Below are positions 31,875 through 43,803 of a stretch of DNA of 64,000 bases, piece after piece (positions within the stretch are counted from its first letter, which is position 1; every line of letters starts with the position of its first letter). The translations under genes were made by a program, and so were the position numbers. The DNA is from Orobanche coerulescens (lineage: Eukaryota; Streptophyta; Magnoliopsida; Lamiales; Orobanchaceae). The notes beneath the pieces are model-generated. The model ran no database searches. It was not told where the DNA came from and worked only from the letters and a program-made list of their open reading frames with translations. Location of the stretch: positions 46,882,358 through 46,946,357 of the forward strand of contig CM065801.1 of assembly GCA_033398695.1 (NCBI GenBank). Direction: 5' to 3'.

Positions 31875-33263
31875 ATGGCACGAGGACGTGGACGAGGGAA
31901 TTCTCAGTGCGGAAGGGGTAGGAACGGCGGAGAACAAGTGCAGCCGGCACGAATGGCGATTCAAAGGGCTGTCGAAACTCCAGATTCTTATGGAATTGAT
32001 CTCCCTGAATCACAAAATGCTAGGTGGGAGATGCTGGGCCAGAAGAAGATTCTCCCTACGCGATGGCCCGATGTTGAATGCATGAACACAATGGGAATAA
32101 GAGAAGACGTGATGAAATTCCTTGAAAAAGTGAATTGGGCATGGATGATGACGCAACATTGGTCGACTTATAGGTGTCTCACGATGGAGTTTCTCAGCAC
32201 TCTTACTGTCAGAAGAGATCCGGTGACTCGTGAACCAACCGAAATGACATTCCGGCTCAATAATAATGAAGAGAGACTAACCATCGTCCAGCTGGAAGAT
32301 ATTTATCATGCGAGACACAACGGACATTACCCAATAAACTGTTTCGCATGTGAAACCTATTGGAGAGCTATGGTGGAATACCCGGGGAGCGAGGCGAGAT
32401 ATTATGTTGCATGATCGGCTAAAGGATCAAACATTCGCAATCCAATACTCCGATATCTACACAAGGTGATTGCGAATACTATATATGGCCGAAAGGAAAC
32501 CAGGCCCATTTCACTGCGGGAGTTATACATCCTGACTCACATGCTCGATAACTCAATTCCAGCAACCGGGGCTATGATAGCGGAACATTTTGAGGATGTC
32601 GCGACAAATCCAAAAGGGGAGATATGGATAGGGGGTTTGATTACCCCTATCGCACTTCACTTCGAGATTTCCTTAGCTCAGAAGACTCCCCTTCCAGGAA
32701 ACAAGCTACTCTCTATCTCCGTGATGAAAGTAATGAACATCCTAGATTATGAAACGCACACAGTCTTCCTCCAGACCGACAATGACCACTTCCTTCTCCC
32801 GAATACACCTTTGACGACCATAAATAATATTCGGGACATGGGAAATCTTCAAATGGCTACGGAAGCACACCGACGAGCACAGATAGAAGCTGGATTGGCT
32901 CCCCCGGGTCACAGCCCTCTCGACCGAAATGTTCGACCTCGGCGCATTATGGATGAAGATAGAGCCGAGAGGATGGAAGAGGAGGAGGCTTATGAAATAG
33001 GCCCGGATGAAGAGGAATAAGAAGAGAACGAAGAAGAAGAAGAAGAAGAAAGCCCGAGAGATCAGCCCGAGACGTCAAGGCGGGCCGAAATTGGACATGC
33101 CCCCTCGCGCCCAACATTAAGGGAGGAGTTCGTAGCCTTCCGAGAGGAGACTAGACAGAGGCTAGAGGAGGCTAGACAGGAGCTACACGAGATATTGTCT
33201 CTTATGAGACAAATGCACGGGTGGCATGTGCAGCAAGGCCACTTCCCTCCACCCCACCAGTAA
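31875..33263 (+). pseudogene. Athila third ORF (env-position, ATHILA ORF-1-like), copy B
   Basis: The reading frame spans 463 codons without frameshift but has two private stops. TGA at 32412-32414 replaces the Arg codon kept in A, and TAA at 33018-33020 lies in the acidic run. Features: Arg/Gly-rich N-terminus (MARGRGRGNSQCGRGRNGG), a central globular domain (HWSTYRCLTMEFLSTL, QLEDIYHARHNGHYPINCF, NTIYGRKE), the acidic run EEEEENEEEEEE-like after 33000, and a charged helical tail. There is no predicted signal peptide or membrane span. The function of this family is unknown. The distinct promoter-like and splice signals in front suggest separate expression. Confidence 0.72.
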
Positions 33264-34834
33264 AACCGGTTGTAAGTATTTCTTGACCAATGAAATTCTT
33301 TTAAATACTATACCCCCTTCGTTCGTATATTCTTTAATTCAAGTTTAGGGGGGGGATTGGTCAAGAAATACTTCATTACTCTTGTTTTTATTTGTTTTTG
33401 GATACTATTATGCTTGTTTGTTTATTTTTGGTTGTTTTTGTCAGTAGACTTATTTGTGGTGTGTTTTTATTTACATTTGGTGTGTTTTGAGCATTTTGCA
33501 AATTTGATAAAAACTTTGAAGTATGAACTCTTTTCTTGGAATGCCTCGGGATTTATTTCGTTGTTTTGATATACAAATCGAGGATAATTTGTAGAGGAAA
33601 AATTGTTGATAATCGAAACGGGTGTGAAATTGAATAAGTAGTTTTAATATCTTGGAGGTATGAACAAACCTACTTGTGAGCTATCGAGCCTTCGTGCATT
33701 TTCTAAAATGCAAGTTTCATTGTCGAGTGTTTCATTCTTGATTTTAAGACTCTAGAACTTGCCTTGGTATCTTGTTCAAAACTACTAGTGTGTGTGCAAT
33801 TGAGTGAAAATGATTTTTGGCGCCTTTGATCTTAACCCTTCGATTTTGGCAAACCCGACATTTGATCATTCCTTAAATAAACCCAATTGAGGTCATTGTC
33901 TATTTCATTGTTAAACTACATATCGAGCTTTCCATTGCTATAATCCTTCGATCCATACTTGAGCGATTAGAAACTATTTTTGACGAGGATATAAAGATTG
34001 TGGTGACATTGGGTGATATACATATTGTTGGGAGTGTTGAATTGGTGAAAATAATTACTCCGCTATTTTTGGGAACTTAGTAACCGGGTGTATTCATGTG
34101 ACCCATGTTTATATTCGCGTAAAATGGTTACCTTAGATATGAGTATGCTTGGAAGCAGTTGTGTATGTTTTGATCCTAGTAATCGGGTGTATTCATGTGA
34201 CCCATCGTTTACATTCGCGTAAAACGGATCCAAAACGACCCAAGCCAAAAAAAAAAAATCGGAGCAATAAGGAGGGTTTGACGCTGCGTTTTTCACTTTC
34301 AATAGTGCTTGTTGCAAGTGGTTCATAATTAAGGGGATGAAAGAAGCAAACTTCAAAAATCTTGAGCTTCTAAAGCGACTATGGTGATTTAATTCTAAAA
34401 TTGCTCAAGTCAAATCACTTTAGCCATATTTATCCCACCCCGACCAAAGCCTACATTACAAGCCGAGTATAGCCCTTTTTGATTCACGAAAATTTTGCAT
34501 GCACAAAACAGTTGCAGAGATGAAGACGATTGGCAAGCCTATGGGGTTCCTTATTTCATTGAATGAGTTCCGAGCGTATAATTATCCCTATCACTTTGAG
34601 GGTGAGTGAATACACTTGACCGGTGAGGTTTATATTGCCAAGTACTGACTATGATGTTAAGGAAGCACCCCGGAGGTTTGAAAACTTAGGAGAACTCGAC
34701 CTATTTTACTTGTGAGTATTGATGAAAATTTTAAAAAGGTCCTTTGAGGTATTTTGACAGTTGAGTTCCCCTTTGATAGTGGTTATTTTAAAGTGCATTG
34801 CTCGGGACGATCAAAGTTCAAGTTTGGGGGGATT
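33264..34834 (+). other. Athila 3' UTR (copy B)
   Basis: Same layout as copy A. The extra purine tract at 33338-33355 carries an inserted A (aagtttaggggggggatt). The ~100-bp-spaced direct repeats lie near 34080-34228. The functional tract TTCAAGTTTGGGGGG precedes the 3' LTR. No gene is seen. Confidence 0.65.
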
Positions 34835-35336
34835 TGATGAGTCGATTCTTGATCGACTCATTCTGTTCTATCTAGTCGTGTTTTTGTTTGCTTTTTAGTA
34901 TTTTTGTTCTCTTTTATTTGTGGTATGTTGTGTTTTAATTTATAGGTAACCAAGCGAAGATTGTGATGAAGTATGCGATTTCATAGCTAATATTGGAGTT
35001 TATGACGATCAAGAGCTAAAGCGGAGCCTAAAACGATAAAAGATTGAAGCAATATCGGTCGTATCTTCTAAATTCCAGAATCACCACTCCGAATTGAGAT
35101 GTGTTCTCCTTTGATATAAATTACTCGTGAAATTAGCTTCGAAACGGTATATCATATGCTAAATTCCGAGGTATATTGATACAAGAACGAAGGATCAAGC
35201 CGAAGAAGACCAAAAACCGGAATCAAAACAGAAGAAAATAACTCGGGCCACATCAGGCAACTCGGCCGTGTCAAAGGACACGGACGGGTCTCTTTACAGT
35301 TAAAATCCCATTTTCCAGAAGAGTACAACACGACCG
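34835..35336 (+). mobile_element. 3' LTR of Athila copy B, first part
   Basis: TGATGAGTCGATTC starts here. The LTR is interrupted at 35336/35337 by the Copia element, inside a minisatellite palindrome. The last five bases GACCG (35332-35336) are duplicated at 47252-47256. Confidence 0.93.
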
Positions 35337-36746
35337 TGTTAGGAATACTTGTTAGATTTTGATGATGTCATTAATTTAAAATCAAATGTTTATTTATTGG
35401 CGAAATGTAAGGAAGAACCAAATGAGTATCTTCCATAGGCCAAAATGTGTTAAGTATAAAATTGGCAAAATGTAAAGAAGAACCATATGAGTATCTTCTA
35501 TAGGCCAAAGTTAGTTAGGCTGAAAAACGGCTAAGTACTAAAGTACAGTCTAGTCTATCAGAGAAGTACAGCCAACTCCAATCAGAGTAGCCCTGGTCAA
35601 CTAAAATTTATCAGAGAAGTTTGACCAGATGCGGCTGAGGAACCTCGTGGAAGTCACCCGATCGACAAGTCTCAAACAAGATACAAATGAGACGACTTAC
35701 CTGCAGAGAAGTAAGCTGCACATCAGTCTACTCAACTACAGCCTAGTACTCCAAGTCCACGTCAGCATGCTTTGAAAAGTCAAATATTACGGAAAGCTCA
35801 CATGCAACGTGAAGGGACAAATTGGAGTGATTCCCGCAAGAGATATGATTTATTTAAATCATCCTGACCCACCGTGAAGACGTTAATCCTTTTATATTCA
35901 AAAGATTCGGCGCTCACATGCAGAAGTCATCACAACGGTCGGAAGATGAAATTAAATAATGGGAATCCAGCCTTGCAACGTTCAGAAAAGATTAAACAAT
36001 GAAGTCTCTCTCCAACGGACGGATTTGTTCAGATTTGCAACGGCTACAAGGAAGAAGCTCAGAGATCGTGATCTATATATATCCAGAGATTTGAAACTGA
36101 GCAATTAACCGGTGCGAACATATACTCTAAGCGATCAAAGCAAACAAAGCAATCCTAAGCAAACAAATAGCATCGAGAAAAAGAGCAGATCCAAAAGTTC
36201 ATATTCAAGGAAGCTCTTTAGTTGGAGAAGACAAACACTCTTGTCTTTAAATCTTGAGTAAGGGGTACTTCACTGGTTGAAGTAGCAGACTGTAAAGGCA
36301 TCCGAGGATCGAGGATCAAGAGGTGCAAGGCAGTCAAGTTTGTGTACAACGACACGGAATTCCACTGGTTGGAAGCTGTTGTAGTGTGTAGTGAATCACT
36401 GTAATATTTATCACTGGTTGAGAATTATAGTGAATTCATCTCCAACTGGTTTGGAGAAAAGTGGATTAGTAGAGGATTACCCCACCTCTGAGACCACTAT
36501 AAATTGCCTGTGTTATTTATCGTTTTACCGCATCATACTCTAACCGCCGCATCCATTGTTAAGTGTTTCATTAAGTTAATATATATATTCGTCATCACCG
36601 ACTTCCGACATATCCAAGAACAAACGACTCCTAGTCATTTGTTTGATCATCACCGAAGAAACTCACTCTTCGAGAAAAAGAGTTTAAGAGTTTCAACAAG
36701 TCTATTCACCCCCTCTAGACTTGTTTCGGACGACTTGTGACCTACA
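35337..36746 (+). mobile_element. 5' LTR of SIRE-type Copia
   Basis: The LTR starts TGTTAGGAATAC and ends GTGACCTACA. A TATA box (CTATATATATCC) lies at 36073-36084. Compared with the 3' LTR, most differences fall at CAG, CTG or CCG trinucleotides and include many 1-2-base indels. Confidence 0.93.
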
Positions 36747-36748
36747 AG

Positions 36749-36760
36749 TGGTATCGAGAG
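36749..36760 (+). promoter_or_regulatory. Primer-binding site of Copia (tRNA-Met type)
   Basis: TGGTATCGAGAG lies two bases after the 5' LTR end. It is close to the standard TGGTATCAGAGC; the CAGAG to CGAG difference is of the same kind seen throughout this element. Confidence 0.8.
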
Positions 36761-36820
36761 GTTGGTTCATTTTTCACGAACTGCATCCATTAAGATATAT
36801 ATCTTATCTCTCACGTTATA

Positions 36821-37447
36821 ATGGAACACATGCACTCTAGACTACCTGTCTTTTCGGTTGACGAGTATGATCTCTCGGAAGATAAGAATGCAGCACATTT
36901 ATCTTCAATCCATGACGACATGTGGTGCATCATTGAAGATGGTCCATTCATTTTCGAGAAGGACAACACGCCCGAGGAAATCGCACTGGGAGGCCCGAAA
37001 AGATTCCTAAGAAGAGAACCGAGCCGACCCCGAAGAGAGAAAGGCGCCAATCTTGACAACAGGCTGAGATGTCTGTACCAAACTCTTGACAAATCCACAA
37101 TGGTCAAGATCAAAAATTGTAAGAATGCCAAAGAGATATGGGACACATTAGCTCTAATGTGTGAAGGAACGGAGCTGATCAAGGAGAACAAGTTGTCAAT
37201 AGCTATCCAAAAGTTTGACAACTTTAAAATGAAGTCTGGAGAATCAATAGACCAAGTGGACACAAGGTTCACTGAAATTATCAATGAAATCAACTCCCTG
37301 GGCAAGACTTATGGCAACAGGGAAATGGCACTCAAGGTCCTCAGATCTCTAAATCCAGAATGGAGCATGAAGGCTGTAGCTATGAGAGAGTCCAAAGACC
37401 TGAATAAGATAAAGATTCAGAGTCGTTCTCGATCTAAAGGCTTATGA
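36821..37447 (+). CDS. gag: Copia gag N-terminal part (UBN2-type)
   Basis: This 208-codon open frame starts MEHMHSRLPVFSVDEYDLSE. It contains the UBN2-type gag core typical of plant Copia elements: VKIKNCKNAKEIWDTLALMC, IQKFDNFKMKSGESIDQVD, FTEIINEINSLGK and LKVLRSLNPEWSMKAVAMRE. It would form the capsid. The family's gag continues into a zinc knuckle, but here the frame is lost near 37425-37450. A damaged knuckle (C/H spacing visible around 37680-37725) lies downstream in other frames. The true ATG may be this one: it is the first methionine in frame, 60 bp after the primer site. Confidence 0.7.
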   Translation: MEHMHSRLPVFSVDEYDLSEDKNAAHLSSIHDDMWCIIEDGPFIFEKDNTPEEIALGGPKRFLRREPSRPRREKGANLDNRLRCLYQTLDKSTMVKIKNCKNAKEIWDTLALMCEGTELIKENKLSIAIQKFDNFKMKSGESIDQVDTRFTEIINEINSLGKTYGNREMALKVLRSLNPEWSMKAVAMRESKDLNKIKIQSRSRSKGL

Positions 37448-40400
37448 GTTCGAGCTTCCAAGCTCATCCTCAATCGAGCTCGCAGAGAAGGGAATCGCAT
37501 TTGCGGCCGAGTCCCCGCTAAGAGTCCTGTCGATGTGAAACCTCCAAATCCGCTAGACTTTGAGGAGGAAATGGCTTTCATCATGCAAAGATTCAAGAAC
37601 TTCAGAAGAACTACTCCAAGTATAAGAAAAACTACAAGGAGAATCCTTAAGAAACCGTAAAGTCGGAAGCTGGAAAGTTGAATGTTACAATCGCCACAAG
37701 ATAGACACATTCAAATGGATTGTCCCGAGCTCAAGAAGGATGAAACCAAAAAGGAGGTGGCGAAAGGAAGACAAGAAAAGCTCTCATCGGAGAAGACCAG
37801 AGCATGTCGAATCAAGCGGCGGCTTCTTTTCCGATGACGACGAGGAATATGATTGCGATGGCAAACTTGGCCGATGAAGAGGTAACCTCTAAACCTACCG
37901 GTTCGAATAATAGCTCACCATGTCGCAAGATATGGATTTACATGAATCGGTAAATCAATTATTCAAAGATTTTGAAACACTTAAATCGCACATCAAGTCA
38001 GACGCAGAGAAGACTAAGTCGCAAGATGAGAATAGCAAAGAAAAATGATTTTGAAAAACTCGTCTAGATTTAAATAAGACCGAGACAAATACAGTGATTT
38101 TAAAACTGTGCAAGTGCCAATACAAATTGAGATAGACCGGCTAAATATTTTACTTAAAGAAAAGTCACCGCACTTGCTCATGCCAAAGCCGAGTTTACTA
38201 AGTCGGGCACGTATAAATAAAACTCAAAGCAGGAAATAACCTCCCTGAAAGCGTCGTTAACCCCGGGACGAATTGTGTACTAACAAGAGGCCACTATATT
38301 CCGATCGGGCCTTGGATATGATCCCCACACTCCCTCTAGTTCTAAAACCACTTTCATCAAGGGAGAAACAATGGTCTCGATCACGAGCCTGTATAAACCG
38401 AGTTTCAAAAGCAGCAAATGTCAAACGTCTAGCAGTCAAGTTACACCGCATGACCACCTAGACAGCGACTAGCAAAGGCCTGTGCAAAAGCAAGAAACTG
38501 CATAACATGCCCACTATTACCAACAACTCCCTAAAAATAGATTTCATAATGGGAGGGGCGATGGAAACCTCAAGGTTATCCAAATTACCAAAACGAACAA
38601 GTGTGGAGACCACAAAGGTTTAACAAATGGTCTCGGCTAGATTTAGAAATGGCCCACACTATTTTGAGGAATATCCTAGATACAATCCAACCAGAGATTT
38701 AGACCTCGACCACGTGCACCGTATAAGGGTTATAATAATAATAATAATTCCTATAATCCAAGGAGAAATCAATTCTCCAGAAACCCACTAACCCCAAAGG
38801 ACCCACACAAATTTGGGTACCTAAATCTCTGCTTGTTTAATTGCGTAAGAGGTGGAAGGACTACAACCACATCTCCTCAAGCTCAAATTTTGGAGGTGAA
38901 GAGTGGTTTGTAGACTCTGGATGCTCAAGACACATGACCGGGAACAAGAAGATGCTGACCAAATATATCAAAGAAAGAGGTCCCGATGTAACCTTTGGAG
39001 ATAGCTCTAGAGGACAGACAAAAGGCTTTGGAGAGCCGCACCGAGGAAACATTGTAATATCCAAAGTCCATTATGTCAAAGGTCTCAAATACAACCTCCC
39101 GAGCATAAGCCGCCTGCGACGAGAAGAATCTAGTAGTCTTCACCATCTTGAAGTGTATGGTGATAGACATCTTATCCGGAGAAATAAAGCTACAAGGTTT
39201 CGAAGAAGAGATGTATACATGATTGATTGGAACACAGAACACCTAACTCCTGTTTTCTATCCAAGATCAGTAGCCGAGAATGGTCAGTCGTGGGCACAAA
39301 AGACTATGTCACCTGAACTTCAAAGCCATCAACAAGATTAGCTCTGAAGTCGGGTCGAGGACTTCCAAATGAAGCATTCAAGAAGGAAGCACTGTGATGC
39401 ATGTCGAAGGGAAAGCGAGACTAAGGCGTCGTTCAAGCCGGGCGGCTACAACACTCACAACAAGGATCTTAGATCTACTCCACATGGATCTATTTGGTCC
39501 TATCAAGCCAAGGACTTTGAGCGGCGTAAAGCATGCTCTTGTGATTGTGGATGATTATTCAAGGTACACTTGGATCATTTTTCTATACAAGAAAAGTGAA
39601 ACCTTGACCAAGTTACTGAGCCGAGAAGGATCCAGATGAGAAATCCCTCTCCATAATCAAGATCGATCGATAGAGGAGGAGAGTTTCTCAACAAGGCGAT
39701 AAGCGATTTCGTGATCGTAATGGGATCCAAAGATGAGCTCTGCGGCTGTGACGCCCCAGCAGAATGGTGTTGCCGAAAGAAGGAACAACCCACGAAGGAA
39801 GCAAAGAAGGTCCATGATTGCGAAGCGGACCTACCAAGAGGTTCTGGGCTGAAGTCACAACACACTGTCACACCTGCAACAGAGTATGATAGTAGGGAGA
39901 CATGGCAAAACTCCTATGAGGTTTGGAATAATAGAACTCCTACCATTGCTTACTTTCATGTTTTTGGTTGTAAGTGTTTCATCCACAACAACGGTAAAAC
40001 ACACTAAATGCCTTTGATGCTAAAACGATGATGGTCTATTTATGGGATATTCCCAAAGAAGCAAGGCATATAGAGTTTTCAACAAAAGAACCTTAGTTGT
40101 GGAGGAAACACCCCATGTTGTTTTTGATGAATCTACTGTTGAGTACAGAAACAACTTGAGCAAATTGAGAACAAGCTCAAGTCAAGAACCCTTGAAGAAG
40201 TCATTGTACATGACACTGAATGGTGGACTCACTGCAGATCGGCTGATGACCCAACCGCAGTGATGAAGACCCAATCGCAGATCGACAGATCACCAAACCT
40301 ATCTCGATCCAGCTTGTCAAGAAGACCCAAATGTGAGTCGATAAAGACTCATCTGCGATTGTAACCAAGCTGCAGATGACAAGGCGGTAGCCGATCCATT

Positions 40401-42115
40401 GCGCACTGAATCCAGCAGATGCGACAACCACGAGCAATCCAACAGGGGAACAAACCCGGAAGAGGACGAGATCCCCAAATGGCTCAAGGATCATCCAATT
40501 CAGAAATTATCGGAAAGTTGGTGATGGAGTCAAGACAAGACAATCAACTCTACCAAATAGAATGGCGATGTTCTCATGTTTCATGTCGCAAATTGAACCC
40601 AAGACAAATGAACAAGCCTGGAAGATTATTCATGGATTAATGCCATGCAAGAGGAATTGGAGCAGATGGAGAGAAACAATGTTTGGGAACTAACATGCAC
40701 CTAATCACAAGAAAGTTATTGGCACCAAATGGGTGTATAAAAACAAGAGTGATGAAGATGGAGTCATTGTTAGGAATAAAGCCGACTCGTAGCAAAAGGA
40801 TATGCACAATGTGAGGGAATAGATTTTGATGAAACTTATGCACTGTTGCAAGATTAGAAGCCATCGACTATTCCTCGCATATGCCGCATTCAAGGATTTT
40901 GAAGTCTACCGATGGATGTGAAAAGTGCGTTTCTAAATGGAATCCTAGAAGAAGAAGTCTATGTAGAGCAACCCCTGTGTTTTGTCAAAGGAGACAAAGT
41001 CTATAAGTCATTGAAGGCTCAGTATGGACTCAAGCAAGCACCGAGAGCATGGTATGAAACACTGTCTGTGTTTCTTGAGAAAAATGGATTTTGCAAAGGA
41101 AAAGTGGACAAGACCCTATTCGAGTGGAGCACGAAGGCCACATTCTAATAGTTCGATTTATGTGGATGACATCATATTCGGTCAACCAATCCAGAACTAT
41201 GTGAGAAATTCTCCAACCTCATGCAAGGAGAATTCGAGATGAGTATGATGGGAAAGCTTAACTTCTTTCTCGGATTACAAGTTAGCGAGATGGAAAAAGG
41301 AATTTTCATCAACCAGCAAAGTATACCCGAGATCTCATCAAGAGATATGGAATGGAATCACCAAACTGCAAGAATTCCAATGAGCACAAGTACTCACCGG
41401 ATGCACGCAGGCGGGAATATCAGTTGACTCAACCCACTACAGAGGACTCATCGGATCTCTTCGTACCTAATCGCAAGCAGGCCGGACATATCATATGCGG
41501 TTGGAGTTTGTGCAAGATTCCAGTCCAAGCCGAAGCAATCACACCTAGATGCGGCCAAGAGAATAATTAAGTACCTAAAGTCTACCATTAATGTTGGACT
41601 ATGGTACCCCAAGGATGACAACTTCGAGCTATCAGGATACTCAGATGCGGATTTCGCCGGATGCAAAATCAATAGGAAAAGCACTAGTGGAACGTGTCAA
41701 TTCCTAGGAACCAGGTGATATCCTGGTTTAGCAAGAAGCGAGTTTCTAACTCTATCTCCACTACAGAGTCGAATACCTAGTCTGCAGTAGTCATTGCAAT
41801 GCATCCTATGGATCAGACAACAATTAAGGGACTACAATATTATTGCCAACGAAGATCCTAAATGGAGTGACAACAATAGTGCTATTGCAATCCCCAACAA
41901 TCCGGTTTTGCACTCAAGGCCGAGCACATTGACGTTAAGCACCATTTCATTCGAGACCACGTGCTTAACAAAAGGGTTAGAGTTGAAAGAGTCAGCACAG
42001 ACTACCAAATAGCTGACATCTTCACCAAACCCCTGCCAGAAGAGAGATTCCTAGAGCTGAGCAGAGATCTTGGATTACTAGATTGGGAATCTAGTTCTGA
42101 AGCAAGTTGAAGGAA
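37448..42115 (+). pseudogene. pol: Copia gag end and pol: protease, integrase, RT, RNase H (many frame breaks)
   Basis: Recognisable pieces in order: damaged zinc knuckle (~37680); protease WFVDSGCSRHMTGN (~38903); integrase LLHMDLFGPIKPRTLSG and HALVIVDDYSRYTWIIFLY (~39470-39590); a PQQNGV-like remnant (~39758); RT palm [20 protein letters not shown] (~40912); [22 protein letters not shown] with the catalytic Asp pair (~41156); RNase H YSDADFAGCKINRKSTSGTC (~41640); and a C-terminal TKPLPEERFLEL (~42030). The frame shifts repeatedly. Several shifts occur where conserved codons would contain CAG or CTG and the sequence has CG instead. Either the element is decayed or the sequence is locally wrong. 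No segment longer than ~170 codons stays open. Confidence 0.85.
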
Positions 42116-42637
42116 GGACGAACCCCCAGAATCGGCTAAGGCGATGCAAAGTAGAAGACGAAGGCCATCGAAGCAACTTAGTCAGCAGAGTACCAAAGTA
42201 GAAGTCAAACTCACCTGTAGCAGAGCGGTCAACAGTCAACGAATCAGACCAGCTAAGTTCTCTAAACTGATCTCTAATTTTCAATTTTATCTGCCATATT
42301 TATAATATAACTTTGGCTTAAGAAATAGCATTTAAAAATACATTTTATAAGCCAAATGGCAATTTTAAATACACGCGTCACACGCCCATTTAATTAACCT
42401 CTACGGTGGCCAATCAGAATCAACCGTCAATTTTTAAATGGGGCCACCGATTCAAATTTGAAATTCAAAAGAATATGAAAAGGCGTACCACCGTTTAAAC
42501 TTATAATAAACTAATCCAAACGTCACTTCATCTTCTTTATAAGGAAGAAAACCCTTTCACTTTCCTCTTTACGCTTTCAGAAACCCTAAAAATTCTCAGA
42601 GCAAAATACACACTAAATCCTAAAATCTTTTGCAGAA
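42116..42637 (+). other. Copia spacer between pol and extra ORFs
   Basis: AT-rich non-coding tract that includes the promoter-like region described separately. TTTTGCAG just before 42638 could serve as a splice acceptor for a subgenomic RNA. Confidence 0.5.
42535..42589 (+). promoter_or_regulatory. Internal promoter-like region before Copia 3' ORFs
   Basis: TATA box CTTTATAAGG at 42535-42544, then a C/T-rich stretch (accctttcactttcctc) and a telo-box AAACCCTAA at 42581-42589. The telo-box is common in plant 5' UTRs and promoters. The ATG of the following ORF is ~94 bases downstream of the TATA box, after TTTTGCAG. The region lies after RNase H, so an independent transcript of the 3' ORFs is plausible. 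Inferred only. Confidence 0.45.
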
Positions 42638-43687
42638 ATGGCATCTGTCGACGGAGCAAACTTAAAGGCGATGAAGGACCAAGTTATCTTTTCCATGGTC
42701 GTCGATTTCGAGGGATTACTGGAAGCAAACCTAGACGACTTTGATATGCTCGACTTAATCCGAGCGATGAAACTGAACGGCATCTACCCGTTTCTTGAAA
42801 TCAACCCTCAACACTTGTTCAAAGAAGACGTGGTTGAATTTTACCGCAACGCGTACCTAATTCAGCACCAGATTCAGAGCACCGTCGGTGGAGTTCAAGT
42901 CACCATCGATACAGAGAAGATTCGCTCTGTATTCGGGATGAAAAATAGCGGTTTGGCGGTCGAAGCACTCAAACAATCACCCGCCGAGACATGGAAGACG
43001 ATTAAGCTTGAAAATGTCCCGGAGAAGTTGAAGTTTACGGCGAAAAGAAATGAGTTGAAAAGAGTTTACCGAGTCGCACTGGACATCACAAATAAAATAG
43101 TCATGGGAATGGCAGGAAGCTATGACCAACTATCATCCTCAAAGTTCATGGTGTTGGGTGCGCTAATTCAGCGAGAGGAAGTAGACTGGGCCGATTACAT
43201 TTTCAGGCAACTTGTTCGTGAAGTGAACAAGGTCGAATGGCTCGAGGGAGAGAAGAAGTTCAAGACTAAGTTGGCGTTCGGAACGCATCTTAGTTGGTTC
43301 TTGGAGCAGACTGGAGTGGCCAAGGGAAACATTGACCCTTTCCACCCGAACAAGAGGCTTGGTCATATGGACCATGATAAGAAAAAGGTTGGAGTCACTG
43401 GGAGGGCAGCCCAGATATTGAAGGGCTTACCAGACTCAAGCTATTGCCCAAGGTACGATCTAACAGACTCGGACCAACCTGCAGCTGAGGTCGGAACTGC
43501 AGTCGAGTCCGAGCATGAGTCTGATGATACTCCAATCGCCATCCGTTTCAAGAGAAGGGGACCAGTCCCAGAAGGACCTTCTAATCTGCAGTCATCACCT
43601 GAACCCTCTCCAAAGAGGCCAAGGAAGGCAGCCGGTGAAGGAGATCACCTGAACATCATGCCATCCACCGGTCAGCTCACCACCTGA
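42638..43687 (+). CDS. Copia extra 3' ORF 1 (SIRE env-position protein, unknown function)
   Basis: This open frame of 349 codons starts MASVDGANLKAMKDQVIFSM, right after TTTTGCAG. Composition and codon use look like a real protein. A structured N-terminal ~230 residues (FDMLDLIRAMKLNGIYPFLE, VEFYRNAYLIQHQIQSTVGG, WADYIFRQLVREVNKVEWLE) is followed by a basic linker and a Pro/Ser-rich tail. I recall similar plant proteins annotated only as hypothetical or transposon-related. There is no signal peptide or membrane segment, so it does not look like an envelope protein. The frame ends at 43687 in a low-complexity region. It may have continued into the next ORF, which is in another frame. Confidence 0.6.
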   Translation: MASVDGANLKAMKDQVIFSMVVDFEGLLEANLDDFDMLDLIRAMKLNGIYPFLEINPQHLFKEDVVEFYRNAYLIQHQIQSTVGGVQVTIDTEKIRSVFGMKNSGLAVEALKQSPAETWKTIKLENVPEKLKFTAKRNELKRVYRVALDITNKIVMGMAGSYDQLSSSKFMVLGALIQREEVDWADYIFRQLVREVNKVEWLEGEKKFKTKLAFGTHLSWFLEQTGVAKGNIDPFHPNKRLGHMDHDKKKVGVTGRAAQILKGLPDSSYCPRYDLTDSDQPAAEVGTAVESEHESDDTPIAIRFKRRGPVPEGPSNLQSSPEPSPKRPRKAAGEGDHLNIMPSTGQLTT

Positions 43688-43803
43688 CTTGCTCGCCCGT
43701 GCACCGAAACAGTGTACTGTCATTACTCCTCCCGTATACATGACCGAAGAAGAGGAAGCGAGTCTTGTGATATCTATCCTCGGCGGACTACTCATTCAAT
43801 CTT

